A DNA stretch of 64,000 nt from Bacteroidota bacterium (GCA_029567325.1 JAKQLF010000179.1:30872-94871), one strand, 5' to 3'; positions 34,496 to 45,006 are shown, counted from the stretch's first letter. Notes: a model not told the origin generated them from the letters alone. Translations and numbers: made by a program.

Positions 34496-36148
34496 TCAAA
34501 TATTGGCAGTAATATTTGGGAATATTTTATAGAAAACCAACCAAGCGACCAATAAGGTGAGTCCCAGATTAAACAATTGACCCACCACGTATAAAATCAA
34601 TGGCTTTCCTCCCGAAAACTGGCTTTTGAGTTCCTTAAAATCTGTGGAAAGACCAATGGAGACAAATGCAAGACAAAATAAAAATTCTCTTATATGGCCT
34701 GTGAAACTGAGGCTGCCATTTTCTATGAGGCCCTCTGCTGCAACTGGAGCAAAGGAAGTATACATAATGGAATATAAAATAGACACTCCTACAAAACCAA
34801 GAATGAACTTTGGAAATCTCTTCCATATTTCAGCATAAGATGGTTTCGCCCCAACTTGATTATCAACTTTGGTAGTAAAATAAACAGCCACAAAAAAGGC
34901 TACAACACCAATCAGGATATTTTGTATCATTTTGATAGTGGCCGCTACACTCAAAGCTTTTTCACCCAAAAAGGAACCAGCCGCAACGACAGCACCAGTC
35001 GCATCAATAGTTCCCCCAATCCACGCACCACCCAATATCTCAGGCATACCCACCGCTTTGATAAAAACTGGCATGATCACCATCATGATCGATGTAAAAA
35101 TCATAGACAAACCAATAGCCGTTGTAAGTTCTTCCTTTTTGGCATTACAGGCTGCTGCAGTTGCAATGGCCGCAGAAACTCCACAAACCGCCATGTCTGC
35201 ACTAACGGTTATATTTAATGTCTTTGATTCAATTTTCAGGATGTTTTGACCAAACCAATATGTTACTACAATTACTATTGGGGTTACAAACCAGGCAACG
35301 AAAATGCCAGGTAAACCAATTGCCAGAATTTTAGAGAATAAAATTTCAGCACCAAGCAGAACTAGACCCGTTTTGATAAATAATTCGTGTTTCAGTCCAG
35401 GTTTTACCCATTCTGGTAGGCTCAGAAAGTTGGCTATGAAAATACCAAGTACAATAGACCATAAAGCGTATCCCAATCCTGCATCTTTCAATTGAGATTG
35501 ACTTGAAATGACATAGGCCAACATGGCAATCAAAAAAACAAAAGTAAATCCCTTGAAAAACTTTGTTGTCCCCTCTTCTGAACTGCGAAGGACGAGTGAA
35601 AAAATGATTGCCAATAATAAAAAGCCAATTAAAAATCCTGCTATCAAGGCCCAAGTTCCAACTACTGGTTTTGGTTTTTCTTTTTTTGCTTCCTTCAATG
35701 CTTTCTGCCATTTTGCGATAGCCACCTCTGAGAGTTTATTCGCTTCTTTATCTTGGTATAAAAGATTTTGTGCAGATTGCTCCATGATTTTCGCAGCATT
35801 CAATTGGAATGCCACCTGGTCTTGAAGTTCCTGATATTTTGCTAGTTTGTTTTCATTGGATTTGGATTGAAAAGCAGCCAAAGGATTAATTTCCCAAGTT
35901 TGGGTTTTGACCTTGGTCATTTCCAAAACGTGCAACAAGAAATTTTCTTTTGGCTTGATGGTCTTGCTGGCTTCCATTTCATATTCCTCTATTGTTTTGA
36001 AAGGCGCAATTTCAGACGATTTAACCTGAATATCTTGAAACAAATTTTGATCGGATGACCACAAAGTAGGCACTAAATATGCAAAGATAGAAATGAGGAT
36101 GAGCACAATTGCAGATACCATCGCCATCTTATCTTCAGTCCATTTCAT
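34496..36148 (-). CDS. YeiH/UPF0324-family putative sulfate exporter
   Basis: A 550-residue membrane protein. From about residue 190 it matches the YeiH family, a group of 10-11 transmembrane segments annotated as putative sulfate exporters. Motifs seen are KTGLVLLGAEILFSKI, TVSADMAVCGVSAAIA, GGAWIGGTIDATGAVVAAG and KMIQNILIGVVAFF. It is longer than the usual 330-350 residues. An N-terminal extension has one helix (VSAIVLILISIFAYLVPTLW), a charged segment of about 120 residues and a further helix. This extra domain may face the periplasm. Substrate is unproven even for the family. Confidence 0.87.
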   Translation of the reverse strand: MKWTEDKMAMVSAIVLILISIFAYLVPTLWSSDQNLFQDIQVKSSEIAPFKTIEEYEMEASKTIKPKENFLLHVLEMTKVKTQTWEINPLAAFQSKSNENKLAKYQELQDQVAFQLNAAKIMEQSAQNLLYQDKEANKLSEVAIAKWQKALKEAKKEKPKPVVGTWALIAGFLIGFLLLAIIFSLVLRSSEEGTTKFFKGFTFVFLIAMLAYVISSQSQLKDAGLGYALWSIVLGIFIANFLSLPEWVKPGLKHELFIKTGLVLLGAEILFSKILAIGLPGIFVAWFVTPIVIVVTYWFGQNILKIESKTLNITVSADMAVCGVSAAIATAAACNAKKEELTTAIGLSMIFTSIMMVIMPVFIKAVGMPEILGGAWIGGTIDATGAVVAAGSFLGEKALSVAATIKMIQNILIGVVAFFVAVYFTTKVDNQVGAKPSYAEIWKRFPKFILGFVGVSILYSIMYTSFAPVAAEGLIENGSLSFTGHIREFLFCLAFVSIGLSTDFKELKSQFSGGKPLILYVVGQLFNLGLTLLVAWLVFYKIFPNITANI

Positions 36149-36278
36149 AATTCAATTGCTAAATGTGGTTGTATTAAAATGATTATTGCATGTAAATACG
36201 CAAAATCTAAGATACGTTTAAAACAGTATTTTCAAAATTATGAGTATCTAATTAGTAGAACAGATCCTACTACACTAT

Positions 36279-37892
36279 TTATGGAAGGATCAAATACAGT
36301 ATTTGGGCAAAGAGTATTTTCATGATCAGGGCTATCGGGAACATCAGTGTATATCCAATAACTGGTGCTCTGTTTTTTGACATATCAGTAGCAAAATCCA
36401 AAATGGCTGGTTGATTACTCATAAATCCAAGTAATAGCGAAAACGGTATTTTAAAAATTCGGAACCCAATGATGATGGCTACAAAAGCAGAAAACATACT
36501 TAAAACAGATCCTGCAATGAATAAATACAAAGCTCTGGTTTGATTGAGAGATTCCAAAAAGCTATGTCCACTTTGCAGACCTACCACTGCCAGCAACATG
36601 ATCAATCCAAGTTGTCGTAAAGTAACATTTGCACTGTAAGGCAATGCCCAAACAATTGGCCCTGTACGTTTGATTGCTCCCAAAAGTAGCCCTACAATCA
36701 ACGGTCCACCGGCGAGTCCTAGTTTAAATTTAATTCCTCCAGGAAAACCAAATTCTATACTTCCCAATACCAGACCAATGGCCATACCCAAGCCAAAGGA
36801 AAAGAGATTGACCCTACTGGATTCATAATAAGAATCACCAAACATTTTTGATAATTCCTTAAGATCAATTCTCCGTGCAACAAATCTTACCCGGTCACCA
36901 AGTTCCAATGCTGTTTGTGGTTGTGCCAACATTTCAGTGTCTCCCCTTCTAATTCTAGTAATGATGGCATCATATTTTGAATTGAGGTGTAGTGAAGCTA
37001 TCGTGCGACCGACCATTTTGGGATTTGAGACAAATATTTGCTGCACATCATATTCCTTTCGGTCGTAATACAAATTTTCAGTTGTTTCCTCTCCAAAAAA
37101 AACAGTTGCCTTCTCTAAATCCTCCACACTTCCTATCATCATCAAGGTGTCACCCAATTCAAAAACAGTATCATAATGGACAAGGCTGATGGTACTGCCC
37201 TTTGTCACTCGCGAAAAAACCAAATTCCAATCAGTAGGTCTGAGGATGTCTCTCAAAGTCCTACCTGATGCAAACTCATTGGTAACTTTCACTGATCTGG
37301 TAGATAATTCGGTATCTACAGGATAATCTTTGCGAAGTAATTTCTTTTCTGCAACATAATCTACCTTGAGTAATTTTTCACAAACTTTCAATACGATCAT
37401 CACACCTATTACACCCATAGGATAAGAATAAGTATAACCCACCACTATATTCTGAATAGCCTTTTGATTGTTTCCTATCAAATCTGTTACTGCTGCCAAA
37501 GCAGTTGTATTGGTAGAACTACCTGAATAAAGACCTGTTGTCGTTGCTTTATCAAATCCAAATATATAATGAATAGCGACAGCCATTACGGCAGAGATAG
37601 CCAACATGATCATTACGAATAACATGTCGCGATATCCATTTTTTTTGAAGGACTGAAAAAAGGCAGATCCGGAACTTATACCGATGGAATAAACAAAAAG
37701 TATCAAGCCCAATTGGAAAATAATCTCAGGAACTTGAAAATTGGGGTTGATCATTCCAAAGGCCAAACCCACAAAAAGCACTGCTGCCACACCCAAAGTC
37801 GCCCCTTTTATTCTGATAGAACCCACCAAATAACCAATGGCTGCTACTAAAAAGAGGAGTAAAAGGGAGTTTTCTGTGAGTTGCGATCCCAT
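36279..37892 (-). CDS. AspT/YidE-family exchanger with two RCK_C domains
   Basis: A 537-residue membrane protein of the aspartate:alanine exchanger family. Two membrane halves of about five helices flank a central cytoplasmic pair of TrkA_C (RCK_C) domains (residues about 190-350; ILRPTDWNLVFSRVTKGSTI and DVQQIFVSNPKMVGRTIASL). GLYSGSSTNTTALAAVTD in the first half and GFMSNQPAILDFATDMSKNR in the second are typical. It probably exchanges small organic anions; the substrate is not known. It begins one base downstream of the proA stop on the same strand, which suggests a link to proline or amino-acid metabolism. Confidence 0.88.
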   Translation of the reverse strand: MGSQLTENSLLLLFLVAAIGYLVGSIRIKGATLGVAAVLFVGLAFGMINPNFQVPEIIFQLGLILFVYSIGISSGSAFFQSFKKNGYRDMLFVMIMLAISAVMAVAIHYIFGFDKATTTGLYSGSSTNTTALAAVTDLIGNNQKAIQNIVVGYTYSYPMGVIGVMIVLKVCEKLLKVDYVAEKKLLRKDYPVDTELSTRSVKVTNEFASGRTLRDILRPTDWNLVFSRVTKGSTISLVHYDTVFELGDTLMMIGSVEDLEKATVFFGEETTENLYYDRKEYDVQQIFVSNPKMVGRTIASLHLNSKYDAIITRIRRGDTEMLAQPQTALELGDRVRFVARRIDLKELSKMFGDSYYESSRVNLFSFGLGMAIGLVLGSIEFGFPGGIKFKLGLAGGPLIVGLLLGAIKRTGPIVWALPYSANVTLRQLGLIMLLAVVGLQSGHSFLESLNQTRALYLFIAGSVLSMFSAFVAIIIGFRIFKIPFSLLLGFMSNQPAILDFATDMSKNRAPVIGYTLMFPIALIMKILFAQILYLILP

Positions 37893-37893
37893 A

Positions 37894-39159
37894 TTATCTT
37901 ACTTGTCCGTTTCCAACTGCAACCCACTTCTCTGTGGTCAATTTTTCTAATGCAAAAGGGCCTCTCGCATGTAGTTTTTGAGTGGATATGCCAATTTCTG
38001 CACCTAAGCCAAATTCTCCGCCATCAGTAAATCGAGTAGAAGCATTGGCATAAACTGCTGCAGCATCTACTTCATTGATAAACTTTGAAATTTCATTTTT
38101 ATCTTCAGATATGATGGCTTCAGAGTGGCGGGACGAATAATTTTCTATGTGATCTAATGCTTCGTCTAAACCTGCTACTGTTTTAAAACTGCATTTGAAG
38201 TCCAAAAATTCTCGGCCGTAATCCTCCTCACTTGCTTTGGCTAAAAATGGATAATTGTTTGCTTTCAACGATGTATAGGCAATATCGTCTGCAAAAATTT
38301 CAACTTTAAAGTCGGCTAAACCACTGTGTATTTTTTGTGCTAAATCGTCCACAATTTCTTGATCTGCCAAAATAGTATCTAGTGAGTTGCATACCGATGG
38401 TCTGGTTACTTTGGCATTAACGATGATTGCAGCTGCTTGCTCGAGGTTGGCATGTTTTGAAACATAAGTATGACAAACACCAGCTCCTGTCTCAATGGTC
38501 GGTATTTTACTATTTTCTCTTACAAATTGAATCAACCCTGCTGAACCCCTAGGAATGATGATGTCCACATATTTTGTAGCAGAAAGTAATTCACCAACCA
38601 ATGCTCGATCAGTGGGAAACAGCGTAACAATAGACGTTGGCAAACCATGTTGGGTAAGTGCCTTGCCGATGATTTCTACTAAAGCCGAATTGGAGTGGTA
38701 AGCATCCGTACCACCTCGTAACACAGCAGCATTACCAGATTTGATACACAGCGCCGCGATGTCAATGGTTACGTTTGGCCTAGATTCAAAAATAACACCT
38801 ACCACACCCAGCGGTACAGATTTTTTTTCGATGACCAATCCATTGTCCAATTGATGAGTATAAGTCGTTTTCCCACTTGGATCAGCGAGTCTGATTATTT
38901 GATGTATGCTTTGGACCAAACCATCAATTCGAGAAACGTTTAACATCAAACGATCTTTTTTGGGGTCTGAATCAGGCATATTATCTAGATCCATTTTATT
39001 CTTTACAAGAATGTAGTCAACGTGTTGGGTCAACAATTCTCCCAAGGTCGAAAGCACAGCATTGCGATCCAATTCTGGAAGCGCTGCAATAACTTTAGAA
39101 GATTTTCTTGCCTGTTTTAATATCTGTTCTACTTCTAAGACTTGTACTTCCATGATCAT
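37894..39159 (-). CDS. proA: Glutamate-5-semialdehyde dehydrogenase
   Basis: Reduces gamma-glutamyl phosphate with NADPH, step 2 of proline synthesis. The 421-residue protein belongs to the aldehyde dehydrogenase fold. The catalytic Cys257 sits in TRPSVCNSLD. PLGVVGVIFESRPNV, KSGNAAVLRGG and IIPRGSAGLI are the usual ProA blocks, and FTDGGEFGLGAEIGISTQKL closes it. Its start overlaps the stop of proB by one base (TAATG). The in-frame ATG two codons later is an alternative start. Confidence 0.96.
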   Translation of the reverse strand: MIMEVQVLEVEQILKQARKSSKVIAALPELDRNAVLSTLGELLTQHVDYILVKNKMDLDNMPDSDPKKDRLMLNVSRIDGLVQSIHQIIRLADPSGKTTYTHQLDNGLVIEKKSVPLGVVGVIFESRPNVTIDIAALCIKSGNAAVLRGGTDAYHSNSALVEIIGKALTQHGLPTSIVTLFPTDRALVGELLSATKYVDIIIPRGSAGLIQFVRENSKIPTIETGAGVCHTYVSKHANLEQAAAIIVNAKVTRPSVCNSLDTILADQEIVDDLAQKIHSGLADFKVEIFADDIAYTSLKANNYPFLAKASEEDYGREFLDFKCSFKTVAGLDEALDHIENYSSRHSEAIISEDKNEISKFINEVDAAAVYANASTRFTDGGEFGLGAEIGISTQKLHARGPFALEKLTTEKWVAVGNGQVR

Positions 39160-40190
39160 TAAATTACTACCAGATTGTTGGCGTGAATAACCACTAAATT
39201 ATTTTCTTTTTCGCCCACTTTCACATCTTTGCTGCTAATTTTAGCAATTCCTACGGCAATTTGTTTGTGTTTATGTCTTATTTCTACTATTTCACCCTGA
39301 TTGAATGCTCTTTCTATATCAGTAATACCCACCTGTAGTAAACTTTTGCGATTCAAAAGCGCTTCCTTCGCACCTTTATCAACTTCAATACAACCGCTTG
39401 CAAGACTACCACTTGCCAACCACATGCTTCGAGCGTCTTTAGAGGACTCGCCAGCTTTAAATCTAGAACCGACTTCACCATTGTACGCATTGAGAATAGG
39501 GGTTTCACCTTTCAATCCAAAAATGGTCGCTTGTATTCCAAGACGAGCCGCCAAACTAGCGTAGGAAAGCTTAGTGGCCATTCCACCCAAGCCCATGCTA
39601 GATTTTTCATCCTTCACAAATGATTTCATGGTCTCTTCAGGATCAGTAATTTCCCTGATGACCTGGCCATCATGGTCGAGAATGCCTTCTACTGAAGAAC
39701 CAATAAGCAACTTGCTTGCACCAAAACCTGCTGCCAGTAATGTTGCCAAATGATCATTATCAGAAAATCTGATTTCAAGGTCACTCACTACGTCATTTTC
39801 GTTGGCAATCGGTATGATTTTGTTTTCCCACAATGCTTCTACTGTATCCCTCAATTGGAGAAAATGTTTGCGGTTGGAAAAGTGCCATCTTTCCAGCAAA
39901 GTTTGTGCAATGATGATGTCGTGCTTTGCAAATGCTTCGGCGTATTTATTGATCAAAATTGGATTGCCTACAGCAGCCGCTGCTTTTCTTTCCTGCGTTG
40001 TACCTTTATAGTTTTTGAGAAAAGCCCTTCCGTTACCAACTGCACCTGAAGAAACCAAAACAATGTTGAGTCCTTGTCGGTGTAAAGCGGCAACATCTGC
40101 CACTACTTTTTGTAAATTGTCTACATTGAGCTTGCCACCATCATTGGTGATGGATGCTGTACCAAGTTTGATGACAATCATTTCTGCCAT
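39159..40190 (-). CDS. proB: Glutamate 5-kinase
   Basis: Phosphorylates glutamate with ATP, the first and feedback-inhibited step of proline synthesis. The 343-residue product has the amino-acid kinase domain (MIVIKLGTASIT; NIVLVSSGAVGNGRA; FSDNDHLATLLA; GLGGMATKLSYA) and a C-terminal PUA domain of about 70 residues. The ATG at 40190 was chosen over an upstream in-frame GTG at 40211, because MAEMIVIKLG is the typical start. Upstream on the minus strand lies a TAATTTTG -7 box (plus 40211-40218) without a clear -33 partner. proB-proA are directly coupled. Confidence 0.95.
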   Translation of the reverse strand: MAEMIVIKLGTASITNDGGKLNVDNLQKVVADVAALHRQGLNIVLVSSGAVGNGRAFLKNYKGTTQERKAAAAVGNPILINKYAEAFAKHDIIIAQTLLERWHFSNRKHFLQLRDTVEALWENKIIPIANENDVVSDLEIRFSDNDHLATLLAAGFGASKLLIGSSVEGILDHDGQVIREITDPEETMKSFVKDEKSSMGLGGMATKLSYASLAARLGIQATIFGLKGETPILNAYNGEVGSRFKAGESSKDARSMWLASGSLASGCIEVDKGAKEALLNRKSLLQVGITDIERAFNQGEIVEIRHKHKQIAVGIAKISSKDVKVGEKENNLVVIHANNLVVI

Positions 40191-40375
40191 AAATAATTCT
40201 ATTAGTGGCACAAAATTAAGGTATTGGAAGAATAAACTCTTTTATCTGGGTGAAAATGAATGTAAAGATTTCCAGGTTGTGAAATTATTTACAAAGCAAT
40301 AGTGCTGTGTTTGAAATACTATAGTAAAATATCAATAAATTAAAATATGGAGTTGTTGGCTTCAATTTGAAACCT

Positions 40376-41419
40376 TTATTCAGCATGTCTTTCAACAATT
40401 TGATTAATTGAGTCAATAGAAATTTGCAATGTTTCTGATATTAAGACCTTGTCAACACCAGAGTTAACAAGTAGTACAACAGCTGCTTCTTGCTTCCTGA
40501 TAGCCTCTTGTTTTAGGCGGTCAGATTCTTGTCTTTGTAAGTCCGCTTCTTCTTTCTGAAGATCTGCCTTTTGCCTTAGAAGTTCAGATTCTTGCCTTTT
40601 GAGGTCTGCTTTCTCTATTTGTAAGTTTGCCTCTTTTAAGGCATCGTAAAAGGCATCCATTTCGGCTTGAAAGACGTCTTCCATGCGCATATATGATTCT
40701 ATGTCGGGAGCTTGAACGGCACTTTGTAATCGCTTTACGACTGGTCTGTACTTTTCTGGAAAATCTACTTCATTAACATTCATGATATGCTGGTTTGAGT
40801 CTTTATTTTCTTGATCAAAAATACTTAATAAAATCTCAATTTCATCTCTTCTATTTTTCTTTAACGCAGGAATATTGACAATGATTCCCTCATGGTACAA
40901 AGAATTTATAAAATGATCCTCCACAAAAAGACGGTCACCGGTGTATCCATTAATAATTTCCTTCCTTATTCTGATTACTGGAACCCCATCAAATGAGTCA
41001 TTTATTGTCTCTCCAAGGAAGTAAATACTGATAATAGGTAATCCTGCCTTAAATCGTTTGCCATTATTTTCTACTTCTAAAAAATGATTCTTGTTGATTA
41101 ATTGATTTCCAAGATAAATTCTGAATCGCAAAGGTGTTGTGAATACTTTAGACTTTTGGATTTCAATAATTACCAATCTCTCTTCTCCGTCTTTTGATAA
41201 TACTTTTGCTATAAAGTCCAATCGATAAACCTTAAATCGGCTTAACCAATTTTCATCATCTAACGATTCAGTATCAACATTAGCGATAAATTCTTGTGGA
41301 TGGAACTCAAGTTCTACAATTTCCAATTGAGTTAAAGCTGACAAAATTAACTTTGCAACTTTTGCATCTTCCATGAGGTATTTGAAGACCACATCATAAA
41401 TAGGGTTTGCAATTTTCAT
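40376..41419 (-). CDS. PD-(D/E)XK nuclease-family transposase-like (Rpn-type) protein
   Basis: A 347-residue protein. The first 250 residues match the Rpn/PD-(D/E)XK transposase-like nuclease family frequent in Bacteroidota. YRLDFIAKVLSKDGEERLVI is followed by IEIQKSK, giving the D68...E86-x-Q88/K89 nuclease signature. After residue 250 there is a long charged coil built of repeats such as ADLKRQESELLRQ, ADLQKEEADLQRQ and ESDRLKQEA, with 7- to 14-residue spacing. Rpn proteins act as recombination-promoting nucleases; whether this one is mobile is unclear, since no terminal inverted repeats are visible. The length of the coiled coil probably varies between strains. Confidence 0.85.
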   Translation of the reverse strand: MKIANPIYDVVFKYLMEDAKVAKLILSALTQLEIVELEFHPQEFIANVDTESLDDENWLSRFKVYRLDFIAKVLSKDGEERLVIIEIQKSKVFTTPLRFRIYLGNQLINKNHFLEVENNGKRFKAGLPIISIYFLGETINDSFDGVPVIRIRKEIINGYTGDRLFVEDHFINSLYHEGIIVNIPALKKNRRDEIEILLSIFDQENKDSNQHIMNVNEVDFPEKYRPVVKRLQSAVQAPDIESYMRMEDVFQAEMDAFYDALKEANLQIEKADLKRQESELLRQKADLQKEEADLQRQESDRLKQEAIRKQEAAVVLLVNSGVDKVLISETLQISIDSINQIVERHAE

Positions 41420-41541
41420 CGGGTCAATGATTTATTCTTCAAAAATAAAAGACTTGAGCAAAGAAAATGCAAATTTCCTTTAATTTTTCTTATCTAATTT
41501 GAATAAAGCAGGGTGTAAGAAAATTAAAAGCCCGTTAAAAG

Positions 41542-43458
41542 CTACAGCTCCACCATCAATTCTTCCAATTTACTGGCAACGTCTTCTGGTTTGTCTGCTT
41601 GAAAATCCCCGCCCAAATGATGCGATAGGAACTCCTCAATAGCTGCATACATGGCCATCCTATTGATGGGCTTCCTGAAACCATGACCCTCGTCCAAGGC
41701 ATTGAGGTAAACTACATCTTTACCTTTTTCCTTGAGTGCCTTGGCAATTTGGTCGGACTCGGCTTGTTTTACTCTGGGATCATTGGCTCCTTGTACGATC
41801 ATAAGCGGTTTGCAAAAGTTATCCACGTGGAATAATGGACTCGAAGCCGATAATAAAGCTTTACCTTCTTCAGTTTCTGGGTCACCTACCATTTCATGCA
41901 GCCATTTGCGGCCAGCTTCCCAATAAGGTGGTATGGTTTCCAAAAGTGTAAATAAATTACTTGGACCAACGATGTCAACACCACAAGCATACAATTGTGG
42001 CGTGAAAGCCATCCCTGCAAGTGTTGCATATCCTCCATAACTACCACCCATAATGGCCACTCTTTTTTCGTCGGCAATTTCTTGTTCAATCAAATATTTG
42101 ACCCCACAAGTGATGTCGTCTTGCATTTTTTTACCCCATTCACGGTCTCCAGCATTCATAAATGCCTTACCAAAACCCCCACTTGCTCTAAAATTTGGCT
42201 GTAAAACCGCATATCCTCTATTGGCTAAAAACTGGACCAATCCATTCAATCCCCAATGATCTCTTGGTCCTTTGGGGCCGCCATGAATAAGGGCAACCAT
42301 CGGCAAATTTTTGTGCTCATCACCCAAAGGAAGGGTCAAGTAAGCGTTGATTGACAATCCATCACTGCTTTCGTATTGGATGGGTTGCATTGGACACAAC
42401 AATGTTTCTACGGCTTTGAGCTTGGGTTGCGGAGTGTATTGGAAAGTAATGGTTTTGTCTTCCCTATCAAAGAGGTAAACATCAGATGCAAATCTGTCTC
42501 CAGAAACTGCAACCAATAACTTTTCATAGTGCAACGTGCTACTTGTGATGCCTACCTCCATTGCTGGAAAATGGCTTTTCAACAAAGCATAATCTGCTTC
42601 CCATACTAGATCTTTCCAATAATGTATAGTTTGGTGCAAAGTGTAGGAAGTTGCAATAGTTTTCCTGGTATTTCTATCAACCATCAATCCACCAAAATCT
42701 ACTTGGTTATTTGGATCACTTTCAATTTCTTGGAGCGTCAATGTTTCCATGTCCATCAAAAACAAAGTGGATAGGTCAACCTCGCCTTTATTGGTTACCA
42801 AATAAAATGCGGAATTGTCTTCATTCCATCCTTCCACCTGCGCAAATTCTTGTAAATTGGTTTCAAATATTTTGGTGAAATCATCTCCTTCTACCTTCAA
42901 AATTTGAGAAAAGCCATTTTCATCAGTGCGGTATGCCAATCTTGGTTGCTCATCCCAGTCAAACTCCCAACCCGTGAGTCGGTTGTCATTTTGCCTCAAC
43001 AAAACTGCCGTGGCGCTAGAAATATTCAATTGGTACAAATCATGCCATGCTTTGTCACGATCATTTATACCGACCATTAGCATGTCTGGATTTTCTCTAC
43101 TGACCATGTATATCTGTGCAGTAATATCTTTGAAAGGCGTAAGGTTTTTTGCTTCAGGAATTCCTTCACCTTTATAATGTGGGTCTACACTATAAATGTT
43201 GAAATTTTCATCTCCATTATGGTCATTGACAAAAAGGATATACTTAGAATCATAGGTCCAAAAAAAGCCCATGATTGGTGTTGGTGACGCAGTAAGTGGT
43301 CTGGCAGTTTCAAAAGGTTCGTGTATGGCTTTGATGAAAATATTCATGATGCCATTGTAGGCCTTCATAAAAGCTACATAATTACCATCTAGGCTCAGTT
43401 TACCTCCAGCTATTTCTGGATTTCCAAAAAATATTTCTCTGTCTATGATAGATTGCAT
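41542..43458 (-). CDS. S9-family serine peptidase (prolyl oligopeptidase type)
   Basis: A 638-residue enzyme that cleaves short peptides. It has an N-terminal beta-propeller of about 370 residues with repeated strands ([39 protein letters not shown]), and a C-terminal alpha/beta-hydrolase domain with [14 protein letters not shown], the nucleophile Ser in [10 protein letters not shown], Asp in QGANDPRVK and His in DEGHGF. No signal peptide is visible, so it is probably cytoplasmic. It is a single gene; the closest relatives are acylaminoacyl-peptidase or dipeptidyl-peptidase-like enzymes. Confidence 0.93.
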   Translation of the reverse strand: MQSIIDREIFFGNPEIAGGKLSLDGNYVAFMKAYNGIMNIFIKAIHEPFETARPLTASPTPIMGFFWTYDSKYILFVNDHNGDENFNIYSVDPHYKGEGIPEAKNLTPFKDITAQIYMVSRENPDMLMVGINDRDKAWHDLYQLNISSATAVLLRQNDNRLTGWEFDWDEQPRLAYRTDENGFSQILKVEGDDFTKIFETNLQEFAQVEGWNEDNSAFYLVTNKGEVDLSTLFLMDMETLTLQEIESDPNNQVDFGGLMVDRNTRKTIATSYTLHQTIHYWKDLVWEADYALLKSHFPAMEVGITSSTLHYEKLLVAVSGDRFASDVYLFDREDKTITFQYTPQPKLKAVETLLCPMQPIQYESSDGLSINAYLTLPLGDEHKNLPMVALIHGGPKGPRDHWGLNGLVQFLANRGYAVLQPNFRASGGFGKAFMNAGDREWGKKMQDDITCGVKYLIEQEIADEKRVAIMGGSYGGYATLAGMAFTPQLYACGVDIVGPSNLFTLLETIPPYWEAGRKWLHEMVGDPETEEGKALLSASSPLFHVDNFCKPLMIVQGANDPRVKQAESDQIAKALKEKGKDVVYLNALDEGHGFRKPINRMAMYAAIEEFLSHHLGGDFQADKPEDVASKLEELMVEL

Positions 43459-43535
43459 GACTGATCTTGTTGATTAAAATTTATAAAACGGGAATAAGAG
43501 CAAGATATTTGTTTTCAAGAGGTTTTATTGCTGGC

Positions 43536-44204
43536 TTAGTTTACAACCTGAAAAGCAATTAGCTGGGCAAATATGCCAACCATATAACCACCATAAATTT
43601 GGTCAGGTGAATGTGCTTTCAAAAAAAGTCGTACAGTCCCCATCAACCCAGCTAACAAAATAGCCAAAATAATGAGCATATCCGTACTGATGATGTATGA
43701 ACCAAAACCAGGTATATTTATTAAAAAGCTATAGTAATCAAAACCAAATTTTAGCAATACCAATGAAGTCACTACTCCAGCAACTGCAATGGAATGTAGG
43801 CTGATTTTAGTGAAGTTATTGATGAAAAAGCCAATGAAAAGCGCAATGGTCGAACCCAATAAAAAGGTGGTAAAAATGTCAGGAATGTTTGGGTTTTGGC
43901 GCACGTTTACATAAAGCCAAATGTAGAAAATTCCACTTGCTATCATAGGACCTACCCTATCTTTATTCGTTTCCATTTTCAAACCGGATATCAAACCCAA
44001 AGTACTCATCAAAGCGATGCAAATCAATGGAAAAATAACTGTAAGACTGATGATGGAAACAAAAATAAGAACGGTAGATTTGGGATCGTTGGTGGTAAAC
44101 AAATATGGATTTATCACATAAAGTAACAACAACATGTACATCACAAAAAAAAGTGGATGAAAAAGTACTGACAAAAAATTCGCTAAAAATCTGGTTATAG
44201 TCAC
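43536..44204 (-). CDS. PAP2-like membrane phosphatase
   Basis: A 222-residue membrane protein with six hydrophobic helices. Three weak PAP2 signature blocks are present: KDRVGPM (K-x-R-x-x-P type), KISLHSIAVAGV (S-x-H), and LFLKAHSPDQIYGGYMVG (R-x5-H-x-x-D type). Members of this family remove phosphate from lipids or undecaprenyl pyrophosphate. The sequence diverges from classical PAP2, so the assignment is moderate. It stands 330 bases downstream of the gene encoding a low molecular weight phosphotyrosine phosphatase on the same strand. Confidence 0.72.
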   Translation of the reverse strand: MTITRFLANFLSVLFHPLFFVMYMLLLLYVINPYLFTTNDPKSTVLIFVSIISLTVIFPLICIALMSTLGLISGLKMETNKDRVGPMIASGIFYIWLYVNVRQNPNIPDIFTTFLLGSTIALFIGFFINNFTKISLHSIAVAGVVTSLVLLKFGFDYYSFLINIPGFGSYIISTDMLIILAILLAGLMGTVRLFLKAHSPDQIYGGYMVGIFAQLIAFQVVN

Positions 44205-44325
44205 TTTAGTTTAATGTTTACTAGAAAGGCAAAGGTAATATTTGAAACCGGTTATTATCCTATCCATTTTACAATGTACTGAAAAAGATTAATAGATAAA
44301 TTACTTATTCAAGCAGTTAGTCCGT

Positions 44326-44808
44326 TCACACCTTATAATTTTTTAGAAAATCAATGGCTTTTTCAACTGATCCATCAAGAATGGTGTAAACCTCTTCAAA
44401 ATTTCCTTCAAAATAAGGATCGGGTACATCTTCTGCTTTATTGTAAGCTATTTCCATCAGACTGAGGACTTTTGACTTGTGATGGTGGTTGGTCGCCATT
44501 CTCAGCAAGTCTTGTTTATTTTTTTGATCCATTGCAATTATGACATCAAAATTTTCAAAATCATGGATTGAAAATTGACGAGCTCTTTGTTTACTGATAT
44601 CCAATCCATGTTTCCTTGCTGTATTGATTGAACGAGGATCAGGAGGGTTGCCTACGTGCCAATTGCCCGTGCCCGCTGAATCAATTGTCCAATTATGAAG
44701 GCCATGTAGTTGCACTTTTTGTTCCATTACACCTTGTGCAAGTGGAGATCGGCAAATATTGCCCAAACAAACCATGAGTATTTTTTTATCGCTTTCCATA
44801 GAAACCAT
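44326..44808 (-). CDS. Low molecular weight protein-tyrosine phosphatase
   Basis: A 160-residue phosphatase that removes phosphate from tyrosines, often those of capsule-assembly kinases. The phosphate-binding loop C-x5-R-S is CLGNICRS (residues 14-21), and the general-acid Asp lies in VPDPYFEG. The start may be the ATG at 44808 or the one three codons later (44799). It is read away from the asparaginase gene on the other strand, with about 200 bases between the starts. Confidence 0.94.
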   Translation of the reverse strand: MVSMESDKKILMVCLGNICRSPLAQGVMEQKVQLHGLHNWTIDSAGTGNWHVGNPPDPRSINTARKHGLDISKQRARQFSIHDFENFDVIIAMDQKNKQDLLRMATNHHHKSKVLSLMEIAYNKAEDVPDPYFEGNFEEVYTILDGSVEKAIDFLKNYKV

Positions 44809-44969
44809 TTTTGGAAATCAAAATATGAATGTATGCTTGGATTGATTTTGAAGTTTCCTTTGATTCTGATATAACGTATCTTGAATAAATTTTGTGCACA
44901 AAAAGTAAAAATATTGAACCGAAGTCTTTTTTGTTGAATGCAAACTGTATGGTTACAAAATAGAATTTT

Positions 44970-45006
44970 CAATTTCTTTGATTATTTTGTTGCACCAAAG
45001 AAATTG
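44970..45006 (+). promoter_or_regulatory. Perfect 11-bp inverted repeat just before the asparaginase start
   Basis: CAATTTCTTTG (44970-44980) and CAAAGAAATTG (44996-45006) are exact complements with a 15-base spacer, ending 4 bases before the ATG at 45011. It may be an operator, or an RNA hairpin that controls access to the start codon. Confidence 0.55.

Noticed and set aside
34856..35249. 105- and 120-residue plus-strand frames opposite the YeiH-type exporter
   Set aside because: They lie wholly within the strongly conserved coding region of the exporter on the other strand and show no family motif.
40376..41419. Intact insertion sequence around the PD-(D/E)XK gene
   Set aside because: The gene is transposase-like, but I see no terminal inverted repeats or target-site duplication in the flanks, so a mobile element was not called.
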